Source of the DNA: JAOAHC01 sp964593045
Lineage (GTDB): Bacteria; Bacillota; Clostridia; TANB77; CAG-465
Reading direction: 5' to 3'
Length of the DNA: 10,217 bases
Assembly: GCA_964593045.1 (NCBI GenBank)
Contig: CAZQJQ010000031.1
Location: 1-10,217, forward strand
Shown here: piece by piece, positions 1 through 6,123 of the stretch
Layout: every line of letters starts with the position of its first letter
How positions within the stretch are numbered: position 1 is the stretch's first letter
The notes under the pieces: model-generated
Told to the model about the DNA's origin: nothing
The model's database searches: none
What the model saw: only the letters and a program-made list of their open reading frames with translations
Program-made: the position numbers and the translations under genes

Positions 1-24
1 GAGATACAGGTTATTTTTAATAAT

Positions 25-51
25 CTGCACCCCAACATTTGACATTGAGCC
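25..51. mobile_element. Probable terminal inverted repeat of an ISL3-family insertion sequence
   Basis: Read on the minus strand, this stretch begins GGCTCAATGTCAAATGTTGG and continues GGTGCAG. From memory it resembles the ends of ISL3-family elements, for example streptococcal ends of the type GGTTCTTTGTCAACTGTAG. The outer tip would be position 51, with the element body to the left of the window. The next eight bases, AAATATAA (52-59), would be the target duplication expected for this family. The flank is AT-rich, which fits common ISL3 targets. No transposase can be identified in the first 24 bases. It could also be a relic or a coincidental match. Confidence 0.42.
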
Positions 52-61
52 AAATATAAAG

Positions 62-90
62 CTGTGCAATTCTGTACAGTCTTATTTTTT
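62..90 (+). terminator. Weak intrinsic terminator candidate
   Basis: CTGTGC (62-67) pairs with GTACAG (74-79), with one G-U wobble and a 6-base loop. A T-rich run, CTTATTTTTT (81-90), follows. It could insulate the cation antiporter gene from transcription entering from the putative insertion sequence. The stem is short, so this is tentative. Confidence 0.35.
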
Positions 91-138
91 GATTTTATTC
101 TGAAAAACGCTAATATATTATAAATTTGTGAAAATGTC

Positions 139-167
139 TTGATTTGTCAAAATATATACTATATAAT
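139..167 (+). promoter_or_regulatory. Sigma-A type promoter for the CaCA antiporter gene
   Basis: TTGATT (139-144) and a perfect TATAAT (162-167) are separated by 17 bases. Transcription should start near 174, giving a leader of about 45 nt before the ATG at 218. No operator palindrome was recognised around it. Confidence 0.75.
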
Positions 168-217
168 TATATAAAATAAAAATTTACAGATAATATAACA
201 AAAGATAAGGAGAGATT

Positions 218-1189
218 ATGCAATTTTTTAGTTTAATAATAGGTTTTGTTTTATTAATACTTGGTGCAAATTTATTAGTAGAAGGTTCGGTTAAAGTAGC
301 AAAGAGATTTAATATTTCAACGATGATAATATCAATGACAATAATTGCTATAGGAACAAGTATTCCAGAGCTTGTTATAGGATGTATATCATCATTAAAA
401 CAAAATCAGATAACTTTGTCAAACAATATTGGTAGTATAATTTCTACTATGACAGTAAGTTTAGGAGTAAGTTCGTTTTTGTTTCCTGTAATTATTAAAA
501 AAAATGTTGGTTCAGAAGTTTTGAAAATGATGGCGGTACAGGTATTTTTATTAATAACACTTATTATAGGAGGAAAACTTAGCAATATTGATGGCATTAT
601 TTTTGTAATTTTATTCTTTATTTATCTTATTTATCTTATAAAAAAAGCAAAGAAAATTGTTAGTGTAAAAGATGAAAAAGACTTAATAAAAGAAGATTTA
701 AAATATATAAATGAAGTTGAAAAAGTAATTCCTAATAGTTTAATTACAGTTTCTATATTTATAACTCTTGGAATTGTATTTACTGTATTTGGAGGGAATA
801 TGGTAGTAGATTCTGCTACTTTAATAGCAAGTAGTTTTGGACTTTCAGAAGCATTAATTGGTTCTACTGTTGTAGCTTTTGGAACAACGTTACCAGAACT
901 TACAACTGCAATTGTAGCGGGAAGAAGAAAAGAGTATGATATAATAACTGGAAATATAGTAGGAAGTGGTGTGTCAAATATTCTTCTAATTGTTGGTATA
1001 GCTTCTATTATTCATCCAATACAATTTACTTATTTACTTATGTATCAGATATTTATAATGTTATGTATAGGGTCCTTTATATACTTTTTATCTAAGAAAG
1101 GAAAAATTGAAAAGTCTAAATCTATTATGTTATTATTGTTATATGTGACTTTTGTAGCGATGACATTTATCATATCAGAAAATATCTAG
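218..1189 (+). CDS. CaCA-family cation antiporter (YrbG-like Na+/Ca2+ exchanger)
   Basis: This is a 323-aa polytopic inner-membrane protein of the Ca2+/cation antiporter superfamily, expected to exchange Ca2+ or a related cation against Na+ or H+. The family is built from two inverted repeats, each with an ion-binding alpha motif, and both are visible: GTSIPEL at residues 46-52 and GTTLPEL at 222-228. The second is followed by the usual GN..GS pattern (GNIVGSG). In the first repeat that position reads NNIGSII, which departs from the typical GN..GSN. Hydrophobic segments alternate over the whole length, with a charged cytoplasmic loop around residues 145-170. Length is normal for bacterial YrbG-type proteins. 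The start is supported by AAGGAG (207-212) five bases upstream. The family is secure, but the ion is not. The next gene lies 69 bp downstream across a hairpin, so cotranscription is possible. Confidence 0.9.
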   Translation: MQFFSLIIGFVLLILGANLLVEGSVKVAKRFNISTMIISMTIIAIGTSIPELVIGCISSLKQNQITLSNNIGSIISTMTVSLGVSSFLFPVIIKKNVGSEVLKMMAVQVFLLITLIIGGKLSNIDGIIFVILFFIYLIYLIKKAKKIVSVKDEKDLIKEDLKYINEVEKVIPNSLITVSIFITLGIVFTVFGGNMVVDSATLIASSFGLSEALIGSTVVAFGTTLPELTTAIVAGRRKEYDIITGNIVGSGVSNILLIVGIASIIHPIQFTYLLMYQIFIMLCIGSFIYFLSKKGKIEKSKSIMLLLLYVTFVAMTFIISENI

Positions 1190-1215
1190 TGTTAATATAA
1201 TAATTACAAGGTAAC

Positions 1216-1261
1216 AAATGCATCTCTATTTAATAGAATATTATATGGAGGTGCTTTTATG
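1216..1261 (+). promoter_or_regulatory. Terminator-like hairpin whose 3' arm is the Shine-Dalgarno of the DUF1254 gene
   Basis: GCATCTCTAT (1220-1229) pairs with ATGGAGGTGC (1245-1254), including two G-U wobbles. After one T-T mismatch, TAATA (1231-1235) pairs with TATTA (1239-1243) around a GAA loop. TTTT and the ATG at 1259 follow directly. The 3' arm contains GGAGG, the only ribosome binding site for the gene. The same hairpin can therefore act as terminator for the antiporter gene and mask translation of the next one. A possible isolated -10, TATAAT (1196-1201), lies just upstream but has no good -35. A related hairpin precedes the ZIP gene. Confidence 0.65.
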
Positions 1262-2269
1262 TACAATAACAATACAAAATGTGGTGTGAAAAATGTTAAT
1301 AAGTGTATGTGCGATTTTTCTATGAATTATTTACAGAAGCCATTTTTTGCAAACAAATATGGAATTATTGTTTTTCCTGAAAATACATATTTTACAAGAA
1401 ATGGCGAAAATGATCAAGAAAATAATAATCAAGAAATATTAAATTCAATAGCGATGAGTTCGTATGTTTATGGATTTCCACTTGTAATTACAATGATTGA
1501 TAAAAATAGAAAAAATTTAAATAAAATGTATATAATAAATACAGAAAAAATAGATGAAAAATATAATCATATAACTGCAAATGGATATATTGATTTATCT
1601 AATGGACCTGTTTTAATAAGGATTCCGGAAGTAAATGGAGTAGAATACACAGTAGATTTACGAGATTCTTGGACAAATGCATTTGCTGATTTTAGCACAA
1701 AAACAACAGGCAATAAAAAAGAAGATAATTTAATAGTGGGACCTAATTGGAAGGGCGAGTTACCAGATGATATAAATATAGTATTATCACCTACAGACAC
1801 AGTATTAGTAAATACTAAAATAAAATACGATACAGATCTAACAAAGGATATTACTCAGTTTATAAACAACTTTGAGTTTATACAAATATATGATACAGAT
1901 ATTAATAAAAAATATGATAAAAATTACTTAAAAGAGTATATAAACAATTTAAATTTGTCAGAAGAATTATCTGCAATTCAAATAGTTCAGAATTTAACAA
2001 CAGAACAATTTTTTAAGATAATGACTCTTGCTATGTACTATAATCCAAATAAAAAAGATGTAGAAATGAATAGAAAACTTGCAATACTTGGAATCTATCC
2101 TTCTCTTGACTTTGATTATAATAAATTAGAAAGTGCTAAAAGAAAAGCTCTTGAATTTGCAAATAGAAATGGATATGAATACATAACAAAAAACAGTGGT
2201 GATAACTTATCTGAGGAAGATAAGCAATACTTAAATATAGCTAAAAGAGCTTTGAAAATCTTTGTATAA
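1259..2269 (+). CDS. DUF1254 domain-containing protein, no DUF1214 partner domain
   Basis: This 336-aa protein has recognisable DUF1254 hallmarks: YGFPLV at residues 71-76, DLSNGPVLIRIPE at 112-124, DLRDSWTNAF at 133-142, GPNWKG at 161-166 and SPTDTVLV at 177-184. The molecular role of DUF1254 is unknown. In many bacteria the domain sits in secreted proteins followed by DUF1214. Here no signal peptide or lipobox is visible, and the C-terminal half after residue 240 is a helical stretch without a recognisable DUF1214. The N-terminus carries three cysteines at 8, 16 and 18, which could bind a metal, but this is not established. The start is set by GGAGG (1247-1251) eight bases before the ATG, inside the hairpin described above. 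It ends with its own strong terminator, so it may be the last gene of a transcript begun at the antiporter. Confidence 0.8.
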   Translation: MYNNNTKCGVKNVNKCMCDFSMNYLQKPFFANKYGIIVFPENTYFTRNGENDQENNNQEILNSIAMSSYVYGFPLVITMIDKNRKNLNKMYIINTEKIDEKYNHITANGYIDLSNGPVLIRIPEVNGVEYTVDLRDSWTNAFADFSTKTTGNKKEDNLIVGPNWKGELPDDINIVLSPTDTVLVNTKIKYDTDLTKDITQFINNFEFIQIYDTDINKKYDKNYLKEYINNLNLSEELSAIQIVQNLTTEQFFKIMTLAMYYNPNKKDVEMNRKLAILGIYPSLDFDYNKLESAKRKALEFANRNGYEYITKNSGDNLSEEDKQYLNIAKRALKIFV

Positions 2270-2307
2270 ATTATATACCATTATATGATTTTTAAAATTT
2301 AAAATAC

Positions 2308-2346
2308 AGAATTAGAGGGATAAAATATTCTTCTAATTTTTATTTG
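2308..2346 (+). terminator. Intrinsic terminator of the DUF1254 gene
   Basis: AATTAGAGGGATA (2310-2322) pairs with TATTCTTCTAATT (2326-2338) around an AAA loop, with a few G-U wobbles. The T-rich tail TTTTTATTT follows. It lies 39 bases past the stop codon and separates this unit from the nrd operon. Confidence 0.75.
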
Positions 2347-2361
2347 ATTTGTTACAAAAAT

Positions 2362-2408
2362 ATTACTTGACAAGATAACTTTTTTTGAAAATGATAATAA
2401 CAAGTAAT
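2362..2408. repeat. 8-bp inverted repeat of unknown role in the nrdD upstream gap
   Basis: ATTACTTG (2362-2369) and CAAGTAAT (2401-2408) are perfect inverted copies separated by 31 bases. The spacer contains a T7 run and the Fur-like core TGATAAT, but not a full Fur box. The repeat lies about 65 bases upstream of the nrdD promoter. It could be a distal operator, or chance in AT-rich DNA. Nothing else is recognised between 2409 and 2473. Confidence 0.3.
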
Positions 2409-2473
2409 TGCAACATTTTAAGAGAATGTAAAAATTATTAATTATTACATTTAAATTTCTTATAAAAAAAATA

Positions 2474-2502
2474 TTGATTTTTGTAACTTGCTATGATATA
2501 AC
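2474..2502 (+). promoter_or_regulatory. Extended -10 promoter of the nrdD operon
   Basis: TTGATT (2474-2479), a 17-base spacer and TATAAC (2497-2502) form a near-consensus promoter. A TG at 2494-2495 sits in the extended -10 position. The predicted start near 2509 gives an unusually long leader of about 170 nt before the nrdD ATG, which fits regulation after initiation. Confidence 0.65.
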
Positions 2503-2518
2503 ATAGATAGTTCAAAAA

Positions 2519-2658
2519 CCAATTTATACATATGATAAAAGTTTTAAACACAATTATATATTATATTAGTTATATGTATCATTTGGCTGCAAGAGAATAT
2601 GTGATATAGCAATATATCAAATGTATTTTACTTACAACCTAATAAAGGTTGTTTTTTT
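2519..2658 (+). promoter_or_regulatory. Structured 5' leader (candidate attenuator or riboswitch) of nrdD
   Basis: The leader holds three nested or competing structures. P1 is CCAA (2519-2522) with TTGG (2583-2586), then a 3x3 internal loop, then ATACATATGAT (2526-2536) with GTTATATGTAT (2569-2579). P2 is a perfect 7-bp stem, TGATATA (2602-2608) with TATATCA (2613-2619), closed by a GCAA tetraloop of the GNRA type. A terminator hairpin follows at 2634-2658. CATTTG (2580-2585) can alternatively pair with CAAATG (2618-2623), which would break both the P1 base and the P2 3' strand. ATGTAT (2621-2626) can compete for ATACAT (2526-2531). This is the kind of mutually exclusive pairing seen in switching leaders. 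I recognise no known riboswitch consensus here. No strong antiterminator was found, only AACC (2517-2520) against GGTT (2647-2650). Confidence 0.5.
2634..2658 (+). terminator. Intrinsic terminator or attenuator just upstream of nrdD
   Basis: ACAACCT (2634-2640) pairs perfectly with AGGTTGT (2646-2652) around an AATAA loop. A run of seven T residues (2652-2658) follows. No gene stops between the promoter at 2474-2502 and this hairpin. It therefore terminates a leader transcript rather than a gene, and the nrdD start lies only 23 bases after the T-tract. Confidence 0.7.
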
Positions 2659-2681
2659 ATATGTTTTTTGGGGTGATATGG

Positions 2682-4832
2682 ATGAAAGTATTAAAAAAAG
2701 CAAGTAAAACAGATTCAACAGATATTGCGTTAATGGTTGATTCTACAACAAAATTAGAAAGAGCAGAATATGATGAAAGTTATATCAAGAATGCTTTAAT
2801 AAAGGAGATCAATTGTACAGAAAAAATAGCTCAAGAAGTAGCAGATGATGTAACAGAAAAATTAAAAAATGCTAATTTAGAAGTAGTTACAACTTCATTT
2901 ATACGTTCACTTGTAAATATGGTTTTACTAGAAAAAGGACATGATAAAGAATTAAAATCTAATTCAGATGTAACAATTCCTTTTTATGATATAACTGAGC
3001 TTATAGAAAATGCAAACAAAGAAAACGGAAATACTTCACATACTCCAGAAAGCATTAATTTAGCTCTTGCTGAAAAAGCATTAAAAGAGTATGCTTTAAA
3101 GGAAATATATGATAGTGATATTTCTAAAGCACATCTTATGGGAGAAATACACATTCATGATTTAGGAATGGTAAATAGATTTTATTGTTCAGGGCACTCA
3201 CCTGAATATATAAAAAAGAATGGACTTAGAAACATACCTTCTATTCCAACAAATTCTTCACCAGCAAAAACTGCATATGTTCTAGCAAGACATATTTGTT
3301 CAATGACACAGTTTTTACAAGGACAATTTGCTGGAGCAATTGGATGGGAAGCAATAAATATGTTTTTTGCTCCGCTACTTGTTGGTATGCCGTATAAAGA
3401 GATAAAACAATTAGCACAAACATTAGTATTTGATTTATCACAACTTGCAGGTGCAAGGGGGGGACAAGTTGCTTTTACTGATTTTAATGTGTATGCAAAT
3501 ATACCAGCACATTATAAAGAGGTATATGCAATGGGACCAAAAGGTAAATTTATGGTTCAAGACTATTTGGAAAACATATATTACTTTGATACAAGAGAAG
3601 AAACAAAGAAATTTGCTGAAGAAAATGACTATAAAATATTAAGATATAAAGATTTTGCAAGAGAATCAAAATTGTTTGCAAAAGCTTTACTTGAAATAGT
3701 AGAAGAGGGAGATGCAGATGGAATGCCATTTCCGTTTCCTAAAATAAATCTACATGTAAATGAAGAAAGTTTTACGGATCCAGATACAAAAGCATTGCTT
3801 ATGAGAGCTTGTGTATCAGCAAGTAAAAATGGTTGTCCTTACTTTATATTTGATAGAAGTGCTTGTTCTATTTCACAATGTTGTAGACTTAAAATAGATT
3901 TTACCGAAGAGGACATGAAATTAATAGATACACCTGAGGAATTAAGATTTGTAGGAGGACAAAATGTATCAATAAACCTACCAAATATTGCTCTTAAAGT
4001 AGGAAAAGATGATGCTTCCTTCTATAAAGAACTAGAAAATAGAATGGAACTTGCATGTAGAGCACATGTAATAAGAAAAGAATATGTATGGAAAATTGCT
4101 AACCTTGATCATTCACCACTTTCTTTCTATGTAGATGGTATGGATGGCAAACCATATATAAGACCTGAAACAATATCTTGGCTTATTGGTATAGTTGGTC
4201 TTAATGAATGTGTATATAATTTAATAGGAAAACAATTGCATGAATCAGATGAGGCATTTTTAAAAGGACTTGAAATTGTTACGTTTATGTTTAAAAAAAT
4301 ACCAGAACTTAGCAAAAAATATGGAATAAACTTGAAATTAGAAGAAACTCCTGCTGAAAGTACAGCAACAAGATTTGCAAAACTTGATGTAAAACATTAT
4401 CAGGATAGAGCATATAGAAAAGAGAATGAATATGGAGTATATTATACAAACTCAATACATTTTGCAGTAGATAGTGATGTTGACTATATTACAAGACTTA
4501 TGAAACAATCAAAATTTCACTCTATAGTAGAAGCCGGAAGTATGATACATATATGGGGTGGAGAAAATATGCCAGATCCAAAGGCAATATATGAACTTTT
4601 AAAATTAACATGGTATAAAACAAAATGCGTACAGTGGGTACTTTCACCAGAGTATACAATATGTAAAGATTGTAATACAAAAGCAAATGGATTACTTGAT
4701 ACATGTAAACAATGTGGAAGTGAGAATGTAAGAGGAATAACAAGAATAACAGGATATTATGTTTATGTTGATAAATTTAATTCTGGTAAAAAAGCAGAGT
4801 TAAAAGATAGAAAAAGAGAAAAAATTCAATAG
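2682..4832 (+). CDS. nrdD: Anaerobic (class III) ribonucleoside-triphosphate reductase
   Basis: NrdD reduces ribonucleotides to deoxyribonucleotides for DNA synthesis in the absence of oxygen, using a glycyl radical installed by NrdG. The 716-aa product starts with an ATP-cone-like regulatory region (about residues 1-95), followed by the glycyl radical enzyme barrel with HIHDLG, the run ending in LAGARGGQVAFTDFN, and NGCPYFIFD. Near the C-terminus, cysteines 661, 664, 675 and 678 (CKDC and CKQC) form the zinc site. RITGYY places the radical glycine at about residue 691. All features of an active enzyme are present. The start is the ATG at 2682, preceded by GGGGTGAT (2669-2676). In-frame TTG 2649 and ATG 2661 lie in or right after the terminator and lack a ribosome site. 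The downstream redoxin gene suggests a thiol-reduced subtype rather than the formate-dependent type, but this is inference from context. Confidence 0.96.
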   Translation: MKVLKKASKTDSTDIALMVDSTTKLERAEYDESYIKNALIKEINCTEKIAQEVADDVTEKLKNANLEVVTTSFIRSLVNMVLLEKGHDKELKSNSDVTIPFYDITELIENANKENGNTSHTPESINLALAEKALKEYALKEIYDSDISKAHLMGEIHIHDLGMVNRFYCSGHSPEYIKKNGLRNIPSIPTNSSPAKTAYVLARHICSMTQFLQGQFAGAIGWEAINMFFAPLLVGMPYKEIKQLAQTLVFDLSQLAGARGGQVAFTDFNVYANIPAHYKEVYAMGPKGKFMVQDYLENIYYFDTREETKKFAEENDYKILRYKDFARESKLFAKALLEIVEEGDADGMPFPFPKINLHVNEESFTDPDTKALLMRACVSASKNGCPYFIFDRSACSISQCCRLKIDFTEEDMKLIDTPEELRFVGGQNVSINLPNIALKVGKDDASFYKELENRMELACRAHVIRKEYVWKIANLDHSPLSFYVDGMDGKPYIRPETISWLIGIVGLNECVYNLIGKQLHESDEAFLKGLEIVTFMFKKIPELSKKYGINLKLEETPAESTATRFAKLDVKHYQDRAYRKENEYGVYYTNSIHFAVDSDVDYITRLMKQSKFHSIVEAGSMIHIWGGENMPDPKAIYELLKLTWYKTKCVQWVLSPEYTICKDCNTKANGLLDTCKQCGSENVRGITRITGYYVYVDKFNSGKKAELKDRKREKIQ

Positions 4833-4843
4833 GGGGGATTCAT

Positions 4844-5077
4844 ATGGTAACAGTATTTTCACAAAAATTTTGTCCAAAATGTGAGGAATTGAAAGAATTA
4901 TTAAAAGATAGCAATATAGCTTATGAAGAAAAAGATGTTGGGGTAGATTTTACAGCATATGCAAAATTATTATTTAATGACATAGAAGAGACACCAGCTG
5001 TACAAGTAGGAGAAGAGTTTTTAAGTGGAGATGTTGCAGATATGTACAGCAAAATAAGGGCAACACAAAATGATTAA
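4844..5077 (+). CDS. Glutaredoxin-like (NrdH-type) redoxin
   Basis: This 77-aa thioredoxin-fold protein has the redox-active CPKC motif at residues 10-13 and the cis-proline loop TPAVQV from residue 50, followed by GEEFLSGD. The size fits small glutaredoxin or NrdH-like proteins. It lies 11 bases after nrdD and overlaps nrdG by 8 bases, so it is translated within the same operon. In class III reductases outside the E. coli formate type, redoxins of this kind are known to supply electrons for ribonucleotide reduction. That is the likely role here, inferred from position and fold. The ribosome site is an AGGGGGGAT run (4831-4839). What re-reduces the redoxin is not encoded in the window. Confidence 0.85.
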   Translation: MVTVFSQKFCPKCEELKELLKDSNIAYEEKDVGVDFTAYAKLLFNDIEETPAVQVGEEFLSGDVADMYSKIRATQND

Positions 5078-5741
5078 GCAAGTAGTATGGTCTAGTATGT
5101 TAGACTATCCTGGACATATTTCTTCGGTTTTGTTTTTTGGAACATGTAATTTTAATTGTGGATATTGCTATAATAAAGAATTAATTAAGATGAAAGATAT
5201 AGACTTTGATAATGAAATATTACCAAAATTGCTTGAAAGAAAAGAATTTATATCACATATAGTACTTAGTGGAGGAGAATGTACATTTGATAAAGACTTT
5301 GAAAAAATAGTACAAAAATTACATATAAATGATTTTGTGGTTGGCATACATACAAATGGACAGTTACCTGCGGTTATTGAAAAAAATATAGAAGAAATAA
5401 GCTATCTTGGAATAGATATAAAGACAGTAGAAAAAAAATATGATGATATAACAGATACTAAAAGCACAAAATTTGATAATATACTTAATACAATAAAGCT
5501 TGCAATAAAGTATAACAAAGAGTATCAGTGTAGAACAACTTTATTTCCAAAATATGTGGATAAAGAAGATTGTATTGAAATAGCAAAAATATTAAAAGAG
5601 ATAGGTGTAAAAAAATATGTTATACAGCAATATTATGATATAGGAACAGCAGAAAAAGTAAAACCATATAGCAATGAATACATAAAAGAAATACAAGAAG
5701 AATGTAATAAAATAATACCAACAGAGTTAAAAATAAAGTAA
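5070..5741 (+). CDS. nrdG: Anaerobic ribonucleotide reductase activating protein (radical SAM)
   Basis: NrdG is the radical SAM enzyme that cleaves S-adenosylmethionine and abstracts hydrogen from the C-terminal glycine of NrdD. The 223-aa protein carries the iron-sulfur motif CNFNCGYC (Cys 26, 30 and 33) and the SAM-contacting LSGGEC around residue 68. The N-terminal WSSMLDYPGHISSVLFF block is typical of the NrdG2 subgroup (TIGR02495), which is longer than E. coli NrdG. The start codon overlaps the end of the redoxin gene by 8 bases, showing translational coupling. The gene ends the operon at a strong terminator. Its subtype agrees with NrdD being of the redoxin-dependent kind. Confidence 0.93.
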   Translation: MIKQVVWSSMLDYPGHISSVLFFGTCNFNCGYCYNKELIKMKDIDFDNEILPKLLERKEFISHIVLSGGECTFDKDFEKIVQKLHINDFVVGIHTNGQLPAVIEKNIEEISYLGIDIKTVEKKYDDITDTKSTKFDNILNTIKLAIKYNKEYQCRTTLFPKYVDKEDCIEIAKILKEIGVKKYVIQQYYDIGTAEKVKPYSNEYIKEIQEECNKIIPTELKIK

Positions 5742-5748
5742 AAAAGAG

Positions 5749-5779
5749 GGACATTAGCATGTAGCTATTGTCCATTTTT
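5749..5779 (+). terminator. Intrinsic terminator of the nrd operon
   Basis: GGACA (5749-5753) pairs with TGTCC (5769-5773). After a T-T mismatch, TAGC (5755-5758) pairs with GCTA (5764-5767) around a 5-base loop. A T5 run (5775-5779) follows. It lies 8 bases after the nrdG stop codon. Confidence 0.75.
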
Positions 5780-5804
5780 ATGACTAAAAATCACATAAGA
5801 GGTA

Positions 5805-5832
5805 TTGACAAATATAAAAAAACTGTTATAAT
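5805..5832 (+). promoter_or_regulatory. Consensus promoter of the tRNA-Ser pair
   Basis: A perfect TTGACA (5805-5810) and a perfect TATAAT (5827-5832) are separated by 16 bases. A TG at 5824-5825 extends the -10. The start point would be near 5839, a dozen bases before the first mature tRNA. This strength is usual for stable RNA genes. Confidence 0.88.
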
Positions 5833-5850
5833 TATATATGTAACAAATAC

Positions 5851-5939
5851 GGAAGAGTGTCCGAGTGGTTTAAGGAGCCAGTCTTGAAAACTGGTGATAT
5901 CGAAAGGTACCGTGGGTTCGAATCCTACCTCTTCCGCCA
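5851..5939 (+). tRNA. tRNA-Ser, anticodon UGA
   Basis: The acceptor arms GGAAGAG (5851-5857) and CTCTTCC (5929-5935) pair fully. A G discriminator and an encoded CCA (5937-5939) follow. The anticodon stem CCAGT/ACTGG encloses the loop CTTGAAA with anticodon TGA. A long variable arm and the T-loop GTTCGAATCC are present, as expected for a class II serine tRNA. It reads UCA and probably other UCN codons. Confidence 0.96.
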
Positions 5940-5947
5940 TAAAATAT

Positions 5948-5968
5948 AGCGGAAATACATTTTCCGCT
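5948..5968. repeat. 8-bp hairpin in the spacer between the two tRNAs
   Basis: AGCGGAAA (5948-5955) pairs with TTTCCGCT (5961-5968) around a 5-base loop. No T-tract follows, so it is not a standard terminator. Its 3' arm TTCCGC copies the 3' end of the preceding tRNA (TTCCGCC). It may guide processing of the dicistronic precursor or be a remnant of tRNA duplication; both readings are guesses. Confidence 0.5.
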
Positions 5969-5985
5969 TATATATTAATAAGTTT

Positions 5986-6073
5986 GGAGAGTTACCCAAG
6001 TGGTTAAGGGGACAGTTTGCTAAACTGTTAGGTCTTTCGGGGCGCGAGGGTTCGAACCCCTCACTCTCCGCCA
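5986..6073 (+). tRNA. tRNA-Ser, anticodon GCU
   Basis: The acceptor arms GGAGAGT (5986-5992) and ACTCTCC (6063-6069) pair fully. A G discriminator and an encoded CCA (6071-6073) follow. The anticodon stem ACAGT/ACTGT (with extra T-A pairs) encloses a loop with anticodon GCT. The variable arm is long and the T-arm GAGGGTTCGAACCCCTC is perfect. It reads AGC and AGU serine codons. It shares the promoter of the preceding tRNA-Ser. Confidence 0.96.
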
Positions 6074-6075
6074 AC

Positions 6076-6114
6076 ATCAAGCATTGCATAGGTTTTGCTT
6101 GATTTTTTTTTTTT
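6076..6114 (+). terminator. Terminator of the tRNA pair, abutting the next gene's ribosome site
   Basis: ATCAAGCA (6076-6083) pairs perfectly with TGCTTGAT (6096-6103) around a 12-base loop, followed by a run of twelve T (6103-6114). The very next bases, GAGGTG (6115-6120), are the Shine-Dalgarno of the gene starting at 6124. No room for a separate promoter exists between the tRNA and that gene. Confidence 0.8.
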
Positions 6115-6123
6115 GAGGTGACT

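Noticed and set aside
1..42. Transposase C-terminus
   Set aside because: Short open segments exist in more than one frame, but too few residues are present to recognise a transposase.
2391..2400. Fur box
   Set aside because: Only half of the palindrome is present (TGATAAT), which is common by chance at this base composition.
2474..2625. NrdR box pair or cobalamin riboswitch upstream of nrdD
   Set aside because: AT-rich words such as ACACAATTATATATTA match the NrdR consensus poorly and no second box at the right spacing is seen; the conserved B12-box is absent.
2649..2681. Longer nrdD start at TTG 2649 or ATG 2661
   Set aside because: TTG 2649 is inside the terminator hairpin and neither has a Shine-Dalgarno; ATG 2682 has GGGGTGAT at good spacing and starts a family-like N-terminus.
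3430..3642. Plus-strand 70-aa ORF inside nrdD
   Set aside because: It lies in another frame of a well-conserved enzyme, with no independent start signals.
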